NCBI GenBank assembly: GCA_020161795.1
Contig: JAIUOR010000011.1
Location: 1 to 64,000, forward strand
DNA: 64,000 nucleotides
Origin: Actinomycetota bacterium
GTDB taxonomy: Bacteria; Actinomycetota; Actinomycetes; Propionibacteriales; Propionibacteriaceae
Direction: 5' to 3'
The position numbers and the translations under genes are program-made. The notes under the pieces are model-generated. The model was given only the letters and a program-made list of their open reading frames with translations, did not search any database and was not told the DNA's origin. Below, one piece after another: positions 1 to 7,196 of this stretch; position 1 is the stretch's first letter, and each line of letters starts with the position of its first letter.

Positions 1-282
1 CTTGATCGCCCTCTCGCCGCGGCGCACCTGGTGGCCCATCGCCTGCCAGGCCCGGTAGCCGGCGATCATCGTCGCGTCCGGCTTCTGCATCATCGTCAGC
101 ACCACGTTGTTGAAGCTGTACCGATGCAGCTTCGACGCCATGCCCAACCACCGCTGCCAGGCGTCCTTGTCGTCCAGGTTCGCGATCCCGTGCGCCAACT
201 GCTCATGCAACTGCTCGACCGTCTTACGGCGGGCCTGGTCGGCGGCATCCCGTTGCTCATCTGTAGGGTTCCGGCTGGCCAT
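1..282 (-). CDS. ArdC-like N-terminal domain protein, partial (C-terminus beyond window)
   Basis: The 94 visible residues read MASRNPTDEQ, then a helical segment and a YSFNNVVLTM / GYRAWQAMGHQVRRGE stretch. This pattern (Y-S-x-N, then x-G-Y-R-x-W-Q-x-x-G-x-x-V-x-x-G-E) is characteristic of the N-terminal ssDNA-binding domain of ArdC-type antirestriction proteins and related plasmid replication/primase proteins. The ATG at 282 shares one base with the TGA of the upstream small gene (TGATG), so translation is probably coupled. The gene runs off the left edge, so the C-terminal domain (metalloprotease-like in ArdC) cannot be seen. ArdC-type genes are typical of conjugative plasmids and integrative elements, which fits the excisionase-like gene two positions upstream. 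Confidence 0.7.
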   Translation of the reverse strand, partial: MASRNPTDEQRDAADQARRKTVEQLHEQLAHGIANLDDKDAWQRWLGMASKLHRYSFNNVVLTMMQKPDATMIAGYRAWQAMGHQVRRGERAIK

Positions 283-443
283 CACAGGTCCGCCCGCAGC
301 CGCCGAAACTCGTGAGCCAGCTGTTCGATCTCGGCTGGGTCGGCCCCGACAAGCTGGAGCCATGCGAGCTGCTCGAGCAGGTCGTACAGCACCAACGGCC
401 GATCCCGGGGCGGCGTCCCGGTCGGCGTCGTATGGCCGGTCAT
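282..443 (-). CDS. small hypothetical protein (53 aa) in mobile-element operon
   Basis: A 53-residue ORF beginning MTGHTTPTGT and ending in an amphipathic, Leu/Glu-rich helical segment (roughly residues 18-53). I recognise no domain. It is supported as a gene by context: its ATG at 443 overlaps the stop of the HTH gene (ATGA, 440-443) and its TGA overlaps the ATG of the ArdC-like gene, giving three tightly coupled genes on the minus strand. Function is unknown; a helical adaptor or accessory factor of an integrative element is only a guess from its neighbours. Confidence 0.5.
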   Translation of the reverse strand: MTGHTTPTGTPPRDRPLVLYDLLEQLAWLQLVGADPAEIEQLAHEFRRLRADL

Positions 444-664
444 GAGGCGCGCCGCCGGGAGCGCGTGTAGACCGAGGGGACGGGTCGGAACACCCGCTTC
501 AGATCGTCGATCCGGACCCGGATCAGCCGCCGGCCGGCGTGCACGGCCGGCAACTCCCCGGCGGCGATCCGCTGACGCAGCAGGTCGACGCTCACGCTGT
601 ACAACACCGCCGCCTCTTGCAGGGAGACGAACTCCGGCTTCACTCCTGCGGCACTCATGGTCAT
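440..664 (-). CDS. excisionase-family helix-turn-helix DNA-binding protein
   Basis: A 74-aa protein with a MerR-like/HTH_17 winged-helix core: EFVSLQEAAVLYSVS (helix 1 and turn), then VDLLRQRIAAGELPAVHAG and a basic wing RRLIRVRIDDLKRVF. This is the layout of excisionase (Xis)-type DNA-benders and small regulators in actinobacterial integrative elements and prophages. I chose ATG 664 because GAGGAG lies six bases upstream (671-676); ATG 685 and ATG 658 are weaker alternatives. It heads an operon with the small ORF and the ArdC-like gene. No integrase is visible in the window, so assignment as a true Xis rests on family resemblance and proximity to a tRNA gene. Confidence 0.65.
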   Translation of the reverse strand: MTMSAAGVKPEFVSLQEAAVLYSVSVDLLRQRIAAGELPAVHAGRRLIRVRIDDLKRVFRPVPSVYTRSRRRAS

Positions 665-787
665 GGCTGGCTCCTCGATCGGCATCGCCAGCGACGCGAC
701 TGGCTACCCCCTTAAGCCCACGAAGGCGGCCGATCCGGACAGACGATCTTCTGGGTGCGTTGTGGCAGGTGTGCGAGGGTGGGGGTC

Positions 788-1321
788 GTGGGTTCACCGC
801 AGACACTCAGCGAGGCCGACCGCCGCGCGGTTGCCCTGTGGGCTGCAGACTGCGCCGAGCGCGTGCTGCCCCTGTTCGAAGCCGAGGCGCCATCTGATGG
901 GCATCCGGCGGACGCGATCGCCCGTGCCCGGGCGTTCGGCCGTGGTGAGTTGGACGCCGCGGGCCAGATCCGCCAACGCTTCGTCGCCGGCCGCGCAGCC
1001 GGTGCTGTAACCGGCCCGGCTGCGGTCGCCTCGGCCCGGTCCGCTGCCCAGGCGTCGGGTGTCGCGCACATGGGAGCCCACGCCCTGGGTGCTGCCGCCT
1101 ACGCCGCCAAGGCCGCAGGACTGGCCTCCGGCGACGATGCTGCCGATGCCGAGATCAGTTGGCAACTGGACCACATGAGCGAGCCGGTCCGCGCCGCCCT
1201 GCATCGACTCCCACTCCTCGGCGAGGACCCAGCCGGCCCGCTCGGCTCAGGACTCCTCGCCTCCGGCATCCTCGGATCGATCATCCGCAAGCTCCAGGCC
1301 GGGCTGACGGCATTGGGCTAG
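788..1321 (+). CDS. Imm5-like putative immunity protein
   Basis: An Ala-rich, wholly helical protein of about 177 aa with motifs LSEADRRAVALWAADCAERVL, AIARARAFGRGEL, VAHMGAHALGAAAYAAKAAGL and a C-terminal GPLGSGLLASG. This matches a family of stand-alone proteins in actinobacteria usually annotated as putative immunity protein (Imm5-like) or, misleadingly, as exonuclease SbcC. The reading frame is open from GTG 755, but GTG 788 follows a GGGTGGGGG purine-rich stretch and leaves the conserved start of the family intact. There is no toxin gene beside it, so the immunity label is by family only. It stands divergent from the excisionase-type operon and convergent with the Nmad genes. Confidence 0.55.
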   Translation: MGSPQTLSEADRRAVALWAADCAERVLPLFEAEAPSDGHPADAIARARAFGRGELDAAGQIRQRFVAGRAAGAVTGPAAVASARSAAQASGVAHMGAHALGAAAYAAKAAGLASGDDAADAEISWQLDHMSEPVRAALHRLPLLGEDPAGPLGSGLLASGILGSIIRKLQAGLTALG

Positions 1322-1375
1322 CTCCAAGACCTGCCGGCGGGGTCGGTCATGCCGGTCAGCGCCACGCGCGCTCGA

Positions 1376-1553
1376 TCAGCCTTGAACCCGGCCGCGACGT
1401 TCGACCTCGCCAGTGAAGCGATCCAGCACCTCGCCCAGGTCGTCCAAATGGCCGTCCGCGGGCCTGACCGCCGATGACGTCCTGCACACCGTAGGCGGCC
1501 TCGGCGATGCCTCCGGTGATTGCGGCAAGGGTGTCTGGCGCACGGCCGAGGTC
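1376..1553 (-). pseudogene. decayed C-terminal fragment of an ADP-ribosylglycohydrolase
   Basis: Reading the minus strand from 1553 gives DLGRAPDTLAAITGGIAEAAYGV, close to the C-terminal metal-binding motif of DraG/ADP-ribosylglycohydrolase proteins (x-G-D-T-D-T-I-A-A-I-T-G-x-I-A-E-A-x-Y-G). The acidic G-D-S-D metal ligands are degraded to GRAPDT. After a single frameshift the text continues as HLDDLGEVLDRFTGEV and stops at 1376, again as expected for the family's C-terminal tail. No upstream part of such a gene is present: the fragment starts directly after the Nmad3 stop codon. I read it as a remnant left by deletion or recombination within the mobile region. Confidence 0.55.
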
Positions 1554-2363
1554 CTACGGCGAGACCGAACTCCTTGCGGGTGTGGTCGTGGAGATGAGGA
1601 CGCGTGCCCAGTCCCGGACGGCCGGGCTCCCGGCGATGACGAACTCCTGGCCCTTGGCGGCCGACTGGAAGTAGCCGTCCCGGATGCTCGCCGGGGAGTG
1701 GTAGCTGATCGGAGCCGACCGCATCCAGTCGAGCAACCGCCAACGGGACTGGGCGAGTCCCGTTGCGGTTAGCACGCGGTCCTCGCGATAGTCCAGGACA
1801 CCCGACCCGGGCCCGTCGGTGCCGTCCGCCCGGGCGCTGGCCAGATAGAGGGTGTTGTTCGGCAGCGGCGCGGGATTCTCGGCGTGGGGGTGCCAGGGAT
1901 AGTCACGGATCCGGTCACCGTGGACGATCTCCCCGATCTGCAGGTAGCCGAACACGATGTGCTGGGCCGGCGCCGTTCGCACGTAGCGCAGCCGGCCGTC
2001 GGGCGCGTACTCGGTCTGGCGGAAACGACCGAAGAACAGGAACAGGTCGCCCACGCCCACGCCTTGATTACCCAGATGGGTCTGGGCCGCGCCGGTCTGC
2101 CCGAACGCGGGCACCCAACCCGGGGCACGACCAGGTCGCAGGTCGGGATCGAGATGGCAACAACCGTCGGCGGTGTGCGGGTCGCCACCCAGTTCCACGA
2201 TCAGCCGGGAGTAGGACAGCTCCCCGTGCGTCAGGTCGGCGAATCGGCAGCCCGACTCCGAGGTCGGGATCGGCAGCGACAGCAGCGTGCCGTCGGGAAG
2301 GATCGGACTAGGGATCCGGCCGTACTGGGAGTCGAAACCCTTGCGGGACAACACGACCTTCAC
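1554..2363 (-). CDS. Nmad3-family protein (nucleotide modification associated domain 3)
   Basis: A 269-aa protein whose N-terminus MKVVLSRKGFDSQYGRIPSP followed by ILPDGTLLSLPIP, and the internal segment VGDLFLFFGRFRQTE and HIVFGYLQIGEIV, match the Nmad3 family. Nmad domains were defined by comparative genomics around phage and bacterial DNA-modification systems; their biochemical activity is not established. I chose the GTG at 2363 because it overlaps the stop of the upstream gene as GTGA (2360-2363) and places the conserved KVVLSRKGFD segment at the extreme N-terminus. It is co-directional with the Nmad2 gene and translationally coupled to it. Downstream on the same strand is only the ADP-ribosylglycohydrolase remnant. 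Confidence 0.7.
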   Translation of the reverse strand: MKVVLSRKGFDSQYGRIPSPILPDGTLLSLPIPTSESGCRFADLTHGELSYSRLIVELGGDPHTADGCCHLDPDLRPGRAPGWVPAFGQTGAAQTHLGNQGVGVGDLFLFFGRFRQTEYAPDGRLRYVRTAPAQHIVFGYLQIGEIVHGDRIRDYPWHPHAENPAPLPNNTLYLASARADGTDGPGSGVLDYREDRVLTATGLAQSRWRLLDWMRSAPISYHSPASIRDGYFQSAAKGQEFVIAGSPAVRDWARVLISTTTPARSSVSP

Positions 2364-3271
2364 CGCACACCTCGGCATGCCCGAGCCGTGCGGTCGTTGA
2401 CCGCAGGCGTTGCCCGGCGTCCCGACGCGTCGTTGAACAGACCGGCCCAACTTCCGTTGAGCAGGGCCTCCAACTCCCGGATCGCCTCGGAGGAGTGGTT
2501 CGAACTGTGGCCCCTGCCGTGGTGCAGCTTTTGCTCCAGCGGAATGTAGGGAGCATCCGTGCCGAAGTAGATGAAATGGTCGGACGCCAGCACGTAGCGA
2601 CCGCCCAGGTCGTGGCGCATGTTGTTCGCGTCCTCGCGGTCGCCGTCCGAATGGGTGCAGGGCACGACTTGGTGAGCGGTCGCCGGATCGTTGCCCGTGT
2701 AGATCGCGTCCCCGTGCCAGCGCGCATCGGCAGAAGTGACGCCCCGTCCGCGGCGGGGACGCTTCTCGGGGTGCTCCTCAAAGTAGGACTCGTGGTCGAG
2801 CACGTCGGTGACCTGCATCACGTAGACGACCGATCGACGCAGGCGATCCGGCAGCGAGGCACCGGCCAGCCCGATCACCCACAGGTTCTGCGCTCGGACG
2901 AAGCCAGGCTCGGCGCTGCGAAGCTCGCGAAGGTCGGCGTAGCCGGACTCACGCAACAGCCGGGCGCCGACCGCCCGCCGAATCGCGGGCTTGCAGCACG
3001 CAAGCGTGCACAACCCGAAGAACGGATTCGGAGCGAACCCCGAATCGGTCGCGACCACATAGCTGAACAGTGCGCCGATGCTGTTCCGCGGCGCCAAACC
3101 GAGCGCCTCCGGTGCGCGCGCTCCGACCTGCCCCGCAGAGGATAGGTCGGCCTTCGCGGGCGCCGGCCCGGCGTCGCCGGGCGCCCTTCCCCGGACCGCA
3201 TCCGTGGCCACGCCCGCGGTGGGCGGACCACACGGCGCCTGCGATTGACCGCTGGGACTCTCACTGACCAC
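2360..3271 (-). CDS. Nmad2-family protein (nucleotide modification associated domain 2)
   Basis: The segment FSYVVATDSGFAPNPFFGLC followed by TLACCKPAIRRA, then VVYVMQVTDVLDHESYFEE, GDAIYTGND, HSDGDREDANNM and VLASDHFIYFGTDAPYIPLE, matches the Nmad2 family (PUA/ASCH-like small fold proposed to sense or handle modified nucleotides). The start is uncertain: GTG 3271 has an AGGATGGGG upstream, but it adds about 70 residues of Ala/Pro/Gly-rich sequence before the conserved domain, so a later non-ATG start is possible. The gene is coupled to the Nmad3 gene by a 4-bp overlap and lies directly inside the tRNA-Ser boundary, pointing to a mobile cargo pair. Confidence 0.65.
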   Translation of the reverse strand: MVSESPSGQSQAPCGPPTAGVATDAVRGRAPGDAGPAPAKADLSSAGQVGARAPEALGLAPRNSIGALFSYVVATDSGFAPNPFFGLCTLACCKPAIRRAVGARLLRESGYADLRELRSAEPGFVRAQNLWVIGLAGASLPDRLRRSVVYVMQVTDVLDHESYFEEHPEKRPRRGRGVTSADARWHGDAIYTGNDPATAHQVVPCTHSDGDREDANNMRHDLGGRYVLASDHFIYFGTDAPYIPLEQKLHHGRGHSSNHSSEAIRELEALLNGSWAGLFNDASGRRATPAVNDRTARACRGVR

Positions 3272-3377
3272 GGCCCCATCCTGCCGCGTCGATCCGACAG
3301 TGCGAGGGCCATCCGGGAGTTGTGGGGGTCCTCGACCGGGGCGACCAAAGTCGGGTCGAGCGAAGAAGTCACCGACC

Positions 3378-3399
3378 GCTAAGGGAACGCTAAGGGAAC
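3378..3399. repeat. tandem 11-bp direct repeats next to tRNA-Ser
   Basis: Two perfect head-to-tail copies of GCTAAGGGAAC occupy 3378-3388 and 3389-3399. They lie about 60 bp from the 3' end of tRNA-Ser, on the side where an integrated element would begin. Short direct repeats at this position resemble arm-type sites bound by tyrosine integrases; that role is inferred. Confidence 0.5.
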
Positions 3400-3411
3400 G
3401 ATCTGAAGCAG

Positions 3412-3452
3412 AACCGGCCCTGACAGGCTATAAAGCCTAGTCAGAGCCGGTT
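3412..3452. terminator. strong stem-loop downstream of tRNA-Ser(GGA)
   Basis: AACCGGC...CTGAC-AGGCT, loop ATAA, AGCCT-GTCAG...GCCGGTT forms a long stem with single-base bulges immediately 3' of the tRNA on the minus strand. There is no U-tract, as is common for actinobacterial terminators. It may end tRNA transcription or be part of an attachment region. Confidence 0.5.
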
Positions 3453-3460
3453 TCCAAACG

Positions 3461-3545
3461 CGGAGGATACGAGATTCGAACTCGTGAGGGCGTGAACCCA
3501 ACCCGCTTTCCAAGCGAGCGCCATAGGCCTCTAGGCGAATCCTCC
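3461..3545 (-). tRNA. tRNA-Ser (anticodon GGA)
   Basis: The minus strand gives a 7-bp acceptor stem (GGAGGAT with ATCCTCC), a D-arm with CCTAGAGGCC, an anticodon loop CTTGGAAAG with anticodon GGA, a long class II variable arm, and the T-loop GTTCGAATC. Discriminator base is G and CCA is not encoded. The 3' end points toward the region with mobile-element genes, the usual geometry for an integration target. Confidence 0.93.
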
Positions 3546-3633
3546 GCGGACGAGGATACCGGGTTGCGCCACTCCAAGACCAACCAGCCTCCAGAGTCGG
3601 CGTCCCAGCCTCGTCACCACGTTCGACAGTCGG

Positions 3634-4692
3634 CTACCGCGGCGCCTCACCGGCTCCCGGGATCACCGTCACGCGGCGGCCGTTCGGAGCGGTGTAGGTC
3701 AGCGACTCGATCAGCGACGTGCCCTCAAGAGTCACGGTCGCCGGAGCGCTGTACCGCACCGCCACGACGTAGCGTCCGTCGAGCGCGCCACCGACCAGCA
3801 CGCCGCTGACCGACCGCACGTGATCGACGTCCTGTTGAAACACGAAGTCCGGTTCAGGGCCAGCCTCCGGATAGTCGCCTTCGGGCAGCAGGAACAGGCC
3901 CCGGAAGACCCGGACTCCCGCGCGGTCACCCTCCACCATCGACTGCACCAGCCGGTCGGGGCCGACCTCGGAGAGCCGCTTCTCCATCCCGCCACCACTG
4001 GTTCGCATGCCCATGACGTCCAGCGCCGCGTCCGCGTAGACATCGGCCCCCTCACCATCGGCGTTGCTGAGCAGCGACACCTCGTCCCCGAGCGAGTTCC
4101 ATGCCGTGCCGTCCGCCCGCTTCCAGATCAAGCCGTCGATCGTGCCACGGCCCTCACCCACCAGCAGCACGGCGGTCATTCCCAGGTCGGGCAACGACTG
4201 CTCGTCCGAGGCCCAGCCCCCCTCGCTGATGACCGGACTGACCCACTCCACGGGGTCGGGGACGACCGCCGCCCACACCTGGTCGCTGAGCGGCTCGAGC
4301 CACGTCGAGCCGTCGTCGGGGTGGGTGAACTCCTGGCTGAGCGAACCGCTCTCCAGCGTCGCCTGGACGGTGATCCTGAGCTCGCCGGCACTGCGTCCGA
4401 CCTCGATCGTCGCGTGGCGGACACGCTGCGGCGACGGGTTGCCGAGCTCCTCGAAGCGCGCCGTCGGCGAGACCCCGATGGGCTCGGGGATGGCTGGGAT
4501 CGACGTCCGCAACAGCATCGGCAGGCTGAACACGGCGACCGCGGCCACCACCGCGAGACCGCCGATCACGGCACCGATCCGGCGTCCACGCGCTCGCCGG
4601 CCGGCAGCCAGGGTCGCCTCGGCGTCCCACGGGATGTCCAGCGGCACCGCGGCGAAGTCCGTCCGCAACCGGGTTTCGAAATCGACGCTCAT
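3634..4692 (-). CDS. membrane-anchored protein coupled to SigE-type sigma factor
   Basis: A 352-aa protein: a cytoplasmic N-terminus of about 35 residues ending in RRARGRR, one transmembrane helix at about 36-58 (AVIGGLAVVAAVAVFSL), and a large extracytoplasmic domain with no fold I recognise, ending in SLTYTAPNGRRVTVIPG. ATG 4692 overlaps the sigma-factor stop as ATGA. A membrane protein in this position is usually the anti-sigma or signal-sensing partner of the sigma factor. However, no zinc anti-sigma motif (HxxxCxxC) is seen, so the anti-sigma role is inferred from position only. Confidence 0.65.
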   Translation of the reverse strand: MSVDFETRLRTDFAAVPLDIPWDAEATLAAGRRARGRRIGAVIGGLAVVAAVAVFSLPMLLRTSIPAIPEPIGVSPTARFEELGNPSPQRVRHATIEVGRSAGELRITVQATLESGSLSQEFTHPDDGSTWLEPLSDQVWAAVVPDPVEWVSPVISEGGWASDEQSLPDLGMTAVLLVGEGRGTIDGLIWKRADGTAWNSLGDEVSLLSNADGEGADVYADAALDVMGMRTSGGGMEKRLSEVGPDRLVQSMVEGDRAGVRVFRGLFLLPEGDYPEAGPEPDFVFQQDVDHVRSVSGVLVGGALDGRYVVAVRYSAPATVTLEGTSLIESLTYTAPNGRRVTVIPGAGEAPR

Positions 4693-5186
4693 CGGGGTTC
4701 TCCTTCTGGGACGTGACCTGCCCGCAGCGCAGCCAGCCCGCGCGAAGCGGTGGACTTCACCGCACCCACCGAGATGCCCAGGCACGCGGCCGTGTCCTGC
4801 TCCGACAGGTCATCGAGATAGCGCAGCACCACCACCGCGCGCTGCTGACGGGGCAGCCCGGCCAGCATCCTGGCGATCCGGTCCCGTTCGTCCGCTGCCG
4901 ACTCGGCCGAGGGGACAGGGCGCTCAGGAACATTGCCCACGCTCTCCGGGCGTCGGCGACGCCACCGGTCGATGTTGAGGTTCACCAGCACCTTGCGGGC
5001 ATAGCCAACTGCCTCCACCGGACGGATCCGACCCCAGGCCAGGTAGGTCTTGACGTAGGCCTCCTGGACGAGATCCCGGGCCAGTTCCGCGTCACCAGTG
5101 AGAAACCAGGCGGTCTTCGTCAGCGCGGACGAGGACGCCCGGACGAACGCGGTGAACTCCGCGTCGCGCTGCTGCCTACTGGACAT
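4689..5186 (-). CDS. SigE-family ECF RNA polymerase sigma factor
   Basis: A 165-aa protein with sigma region 2 (FTAFVRASSSALTKTAWFL, then ARDLVQEAYVKTYLAW, the -10-recognising helix, and RKVLVNLNIDRWRRRR) and region 4 (LAGLPRQQRAVVVLRYLDDL, then SEQDTAACLGISVGAVKSTASRGLAALR). The order and length are those of the actinobacterial SigE family (about 160-180 aa). ATG 5186 follows GGAAGG. It is the first gene of a two-gene operon with the membrane protein downstream, which probably controls its activity. The target regulon cannot be inferred from the window. Confidence 0.9.
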   Translation of the reverse strand: MSSRQQRDAEFTAFVRASSSALTKTAWFLTGDAELARDLVQEAYVKTYLAWGRIRPVEAVGYARKVLVNLNIDRWRRRRPESVGNVPERPVPSAESAADERDRIARMLAGLPRQQRAVVVLRYLDDLSEQDTAACLGISVGAVKSTASRGLAALRAGHVPEGEPR

Positions 5187-5277
5187 CGCTGCCTTCCTGC
5201 CGGCTCATACTCTTCTACGCTCCAGCACCCGGGAAAGGTTGCTCCGCCCGACGTCGACTTCTGGCTACAGTCCCCTC

Positions 5278-6231
5278 ATGACCACACCCGTCCGCTGGGG
5301 GCTGCTGGCCACCGGCGACATCGCCCATAAGATCCTCGCCGGGGCCGCGCTCTCGCCCGACATCGAGATCGTCGCCGTCGGCAGCCGATCCGCCGAGCGG
5401 GCAGCGCGGTTCGCGGCGGACAACGGCATCCCGCGCGCCCACGGCCGCTACCAGGACCTGCTCGCCGATCCCGAGGTCGAAGCCGTCTACGTCTGCCTGC
5501 CCAACTCCCTGCACCACGCATGGACGATGAAGGCCCTCGCCGCCGGCAAGCACGTGCTGTGCGAGAAGCCCTACACCCGGCACCCGGCGCAGGTGGACGA
5601 GGCATTCGACGCAGCCGAGGCCTCCGGCCTGGTCCTCCAGGAGGGCTTCATGTGGCGTCACACGCCGCAGGCGCGGACGATGCTCGAACTGCTTCCGTCC
5701 CTCGGCGAGGTGCGGCTGGTCCGGGCCGCGTTCAGCTATGTGATGGACGCCGGGTACAACATCAACGTCGACTCCTCGCTGGACGGAGGGTCACTGATGG
5801 ATGTCGGCTGCTACTGCGTCAGCGCCGCCCGGCTCCTGCTCGGCGAGCCGATACGCGTCTCGGGCGAGCAGGTGATCGGGCCGGGGGGCGTCGACCACCG
5901 GTTCGTGGGGGTACTGCGCTTCCCCGAGGATCGGCTGGCCTGCATCCACAGTGGTTTCGACGCCGATGCGGAGTTCCTGGAGATCGTCGGCGCGGACGCG
6001 ACGCTCCGGCTCCCCGATCCGTGGCACTCGGTCACCGGCCTGCTGTATCGCGGCGACGAGGAGATCCGGGTCGAGCCGACCAACCCGTACCTCCTGGAGT
6101 TGGAGGACATGAACGCTGCGATCCGCGGCGAACGGGCCCCGCTGCTCGGCCGGGCCGACGCTCTCGGCCAGGCACGGACGATCGACGCGCTGTTCCGCGC
6201 CGCCGCGACCGGCACGGTCGTCAGCCTCTGA
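5278..6231 (+). CDS. Gfo/Idh/MocA-family NAD(P)-dependent oxidoreductase
   Basis: A 317-aa enzyme. The N-terminal Rossmann fold starts with VRWGLLATGDIA and includes the conserved EKP motif (CEKPYTR, Lys97). The C-terminal alpha/beta sheet contains GGSLMDVGCYCV, typical of the substrate domain. Members oxidise or reduce sugars, inositols or related polyols, and the trans-1,2-dihydrobenzene-diol dehydrogenase type is a close relative by length. ATG 5278 starts the family's conserved N-terminus; a longer open frame upstream is not needed. The substrate cannot be set. A nitrilase-family gene follows 34 bp later on the same strand, so co-transcription is likely. Confidence 0.85.
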   Translation: MTTPVRWGLLATGDIAHKILAGAALSPDIEIVAVGSRSAERAARFAADNGIPRAHGRYQDLLADPEVEAVYVCLPNSLHHAWTMKALAAGKHVLCEKPYTRHPAQVDEAFDAAEASGLVLQEGFMWRHTPQARTMLELLPSLGEVRLVRAAFSYVMDAGYNINVDSSLDGGSLMDVGCYCVSAARLLLGEPIRVSGEQVIGPGGVDHRFVGVLRFPEDRLACIHSGFDADAEFLEIVGADATLRLPDPWHSVTGLLYRGDEEIRVEPTNPYLLELEDMNAAIRGERAPLLGRADALGQARTIDALFRAAATGTVVSL

Positions 6232-6265
6232 GACGAGGCATCCGCCGATCAGGCAGCATGGACCC

Positions 6266-7048
6266 ATGAAGATCGCCCTGGCGCAGGTGTCCTCGACCAC
6301 CGACCCCGCGGTCAACCTCGGCCTGGTGCGGGAGTACACGGCGCGGGCGGCCGCTCAGGACGCCGAGGTGGTCGTCTTCCCCGAAGCCACCATGCATTCC
6401 TTCGCCCACTCCCCGGTCGCCGCGGCCGAAACCCTGGACGGACCGTGGGCCGCTGCCGTCCGCACGATCGCGGCCGAGCACCAGCTCACCATCGTGGCCG
6501 GAATGTTCTCCACCAATGCATCCCGGCGGGTGCGTAACACGTTGCTGGTGACCGGCGCCGTCGAGGCGCACTACGACAAGACCCACCTGTTCGATGCCCT
6601 GGGGTACGCCGAGTCCGACACGATCGAGGCCGGGAGCGATTCCGTGGTGGTGGACGTCGGTGGTGCCCGGCTGGGCCTGGCGATCTGCTACGACATCAGG
6701 TTCCCGGCGCTGTTCACCCGGCTTGCCCGTTCGGGCGCTGAGGCGATCGTGGTGGCGGCGTCCTGGGCGCCGGGCCCGAACAAGGTGCACCAGTGGCGGA
6801 CGCTGGCCACGGCCCGCGCGATGGACTCGACCTGCTTCGTGGTGGCCTGCGGTCAGGCCCGACCGGAAGGGCCTGAGGACTCGCGGCCGACCGGCGTGGG
6901 CCATTCGCTGGTGGTCGATCCGTTCGGGACGGTGCTGCTGGAGCTGGGCGATGGCCCGGACCTGGCTGTCATCGACCTCGACCTGACGCTGGCGGCAGGG
7001 GCGCGGGAGTCCGTGCCCGTTCTCAGGAACGCACGCCGGTTCGACTGA
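6266..7048 (+). CDS. carbon-nitrogen hydrolase (nitrilase superfamily amidase)
   Basis: A 260-aa member of the nitrilase superfamily with the complete catalytic triad: Glu40 in FPEATM, Lys105 in YDKTHLFD, and Cys141 in AICYDIRFP. The sequence around the cysteine (CYDIRFPALF) and the HQWRTLATARA segment resemble deaminated-glutathione amidase (Nit1/YafV-like) and omega-amidase branches, which repair deaminated glutathione or hydrolyse small omega-amides. It has no signal peptide, so it is cytoplasmic. The exact substrate is not fixed by the sequence. Confidence 0.85.
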   Translation: MKIALAQVSSTTDPAVNLGLVREYTARAAAQDAEVVVFPEATMHSFAHSPVAAAETLDGPWAAAVRTIAAEHQLTIVAGMFSTNASRRVRNTLLVTGAVEAHYDKTHLFDALGYAESDTIEAGSDSVVVDVGGARLGLAICYDIRFPALFTRLARSGAEAIVVAASWAPGPNKVHQWRTLATARAMDSTCFVVACGQARPEGPEDSRPTGVGHSLVVDPFGTVLLELGDGPDLAVIDLDLTLAAGARESVPVLRNARRFD

Positions 7049-7196
7049 GGACCGCCACGAACCAGCTGTCACAGCCATCTCACAAGTCACAGGCGGGCTG
7101 TGGATATCGCACTGCCTGTGGAAAACCCGGGGACCGCTCTTCCCTGGCTTGAGCGAGTGTGCCAGACTGGCGCGCACTCCACCCCAGGAGCGCACT

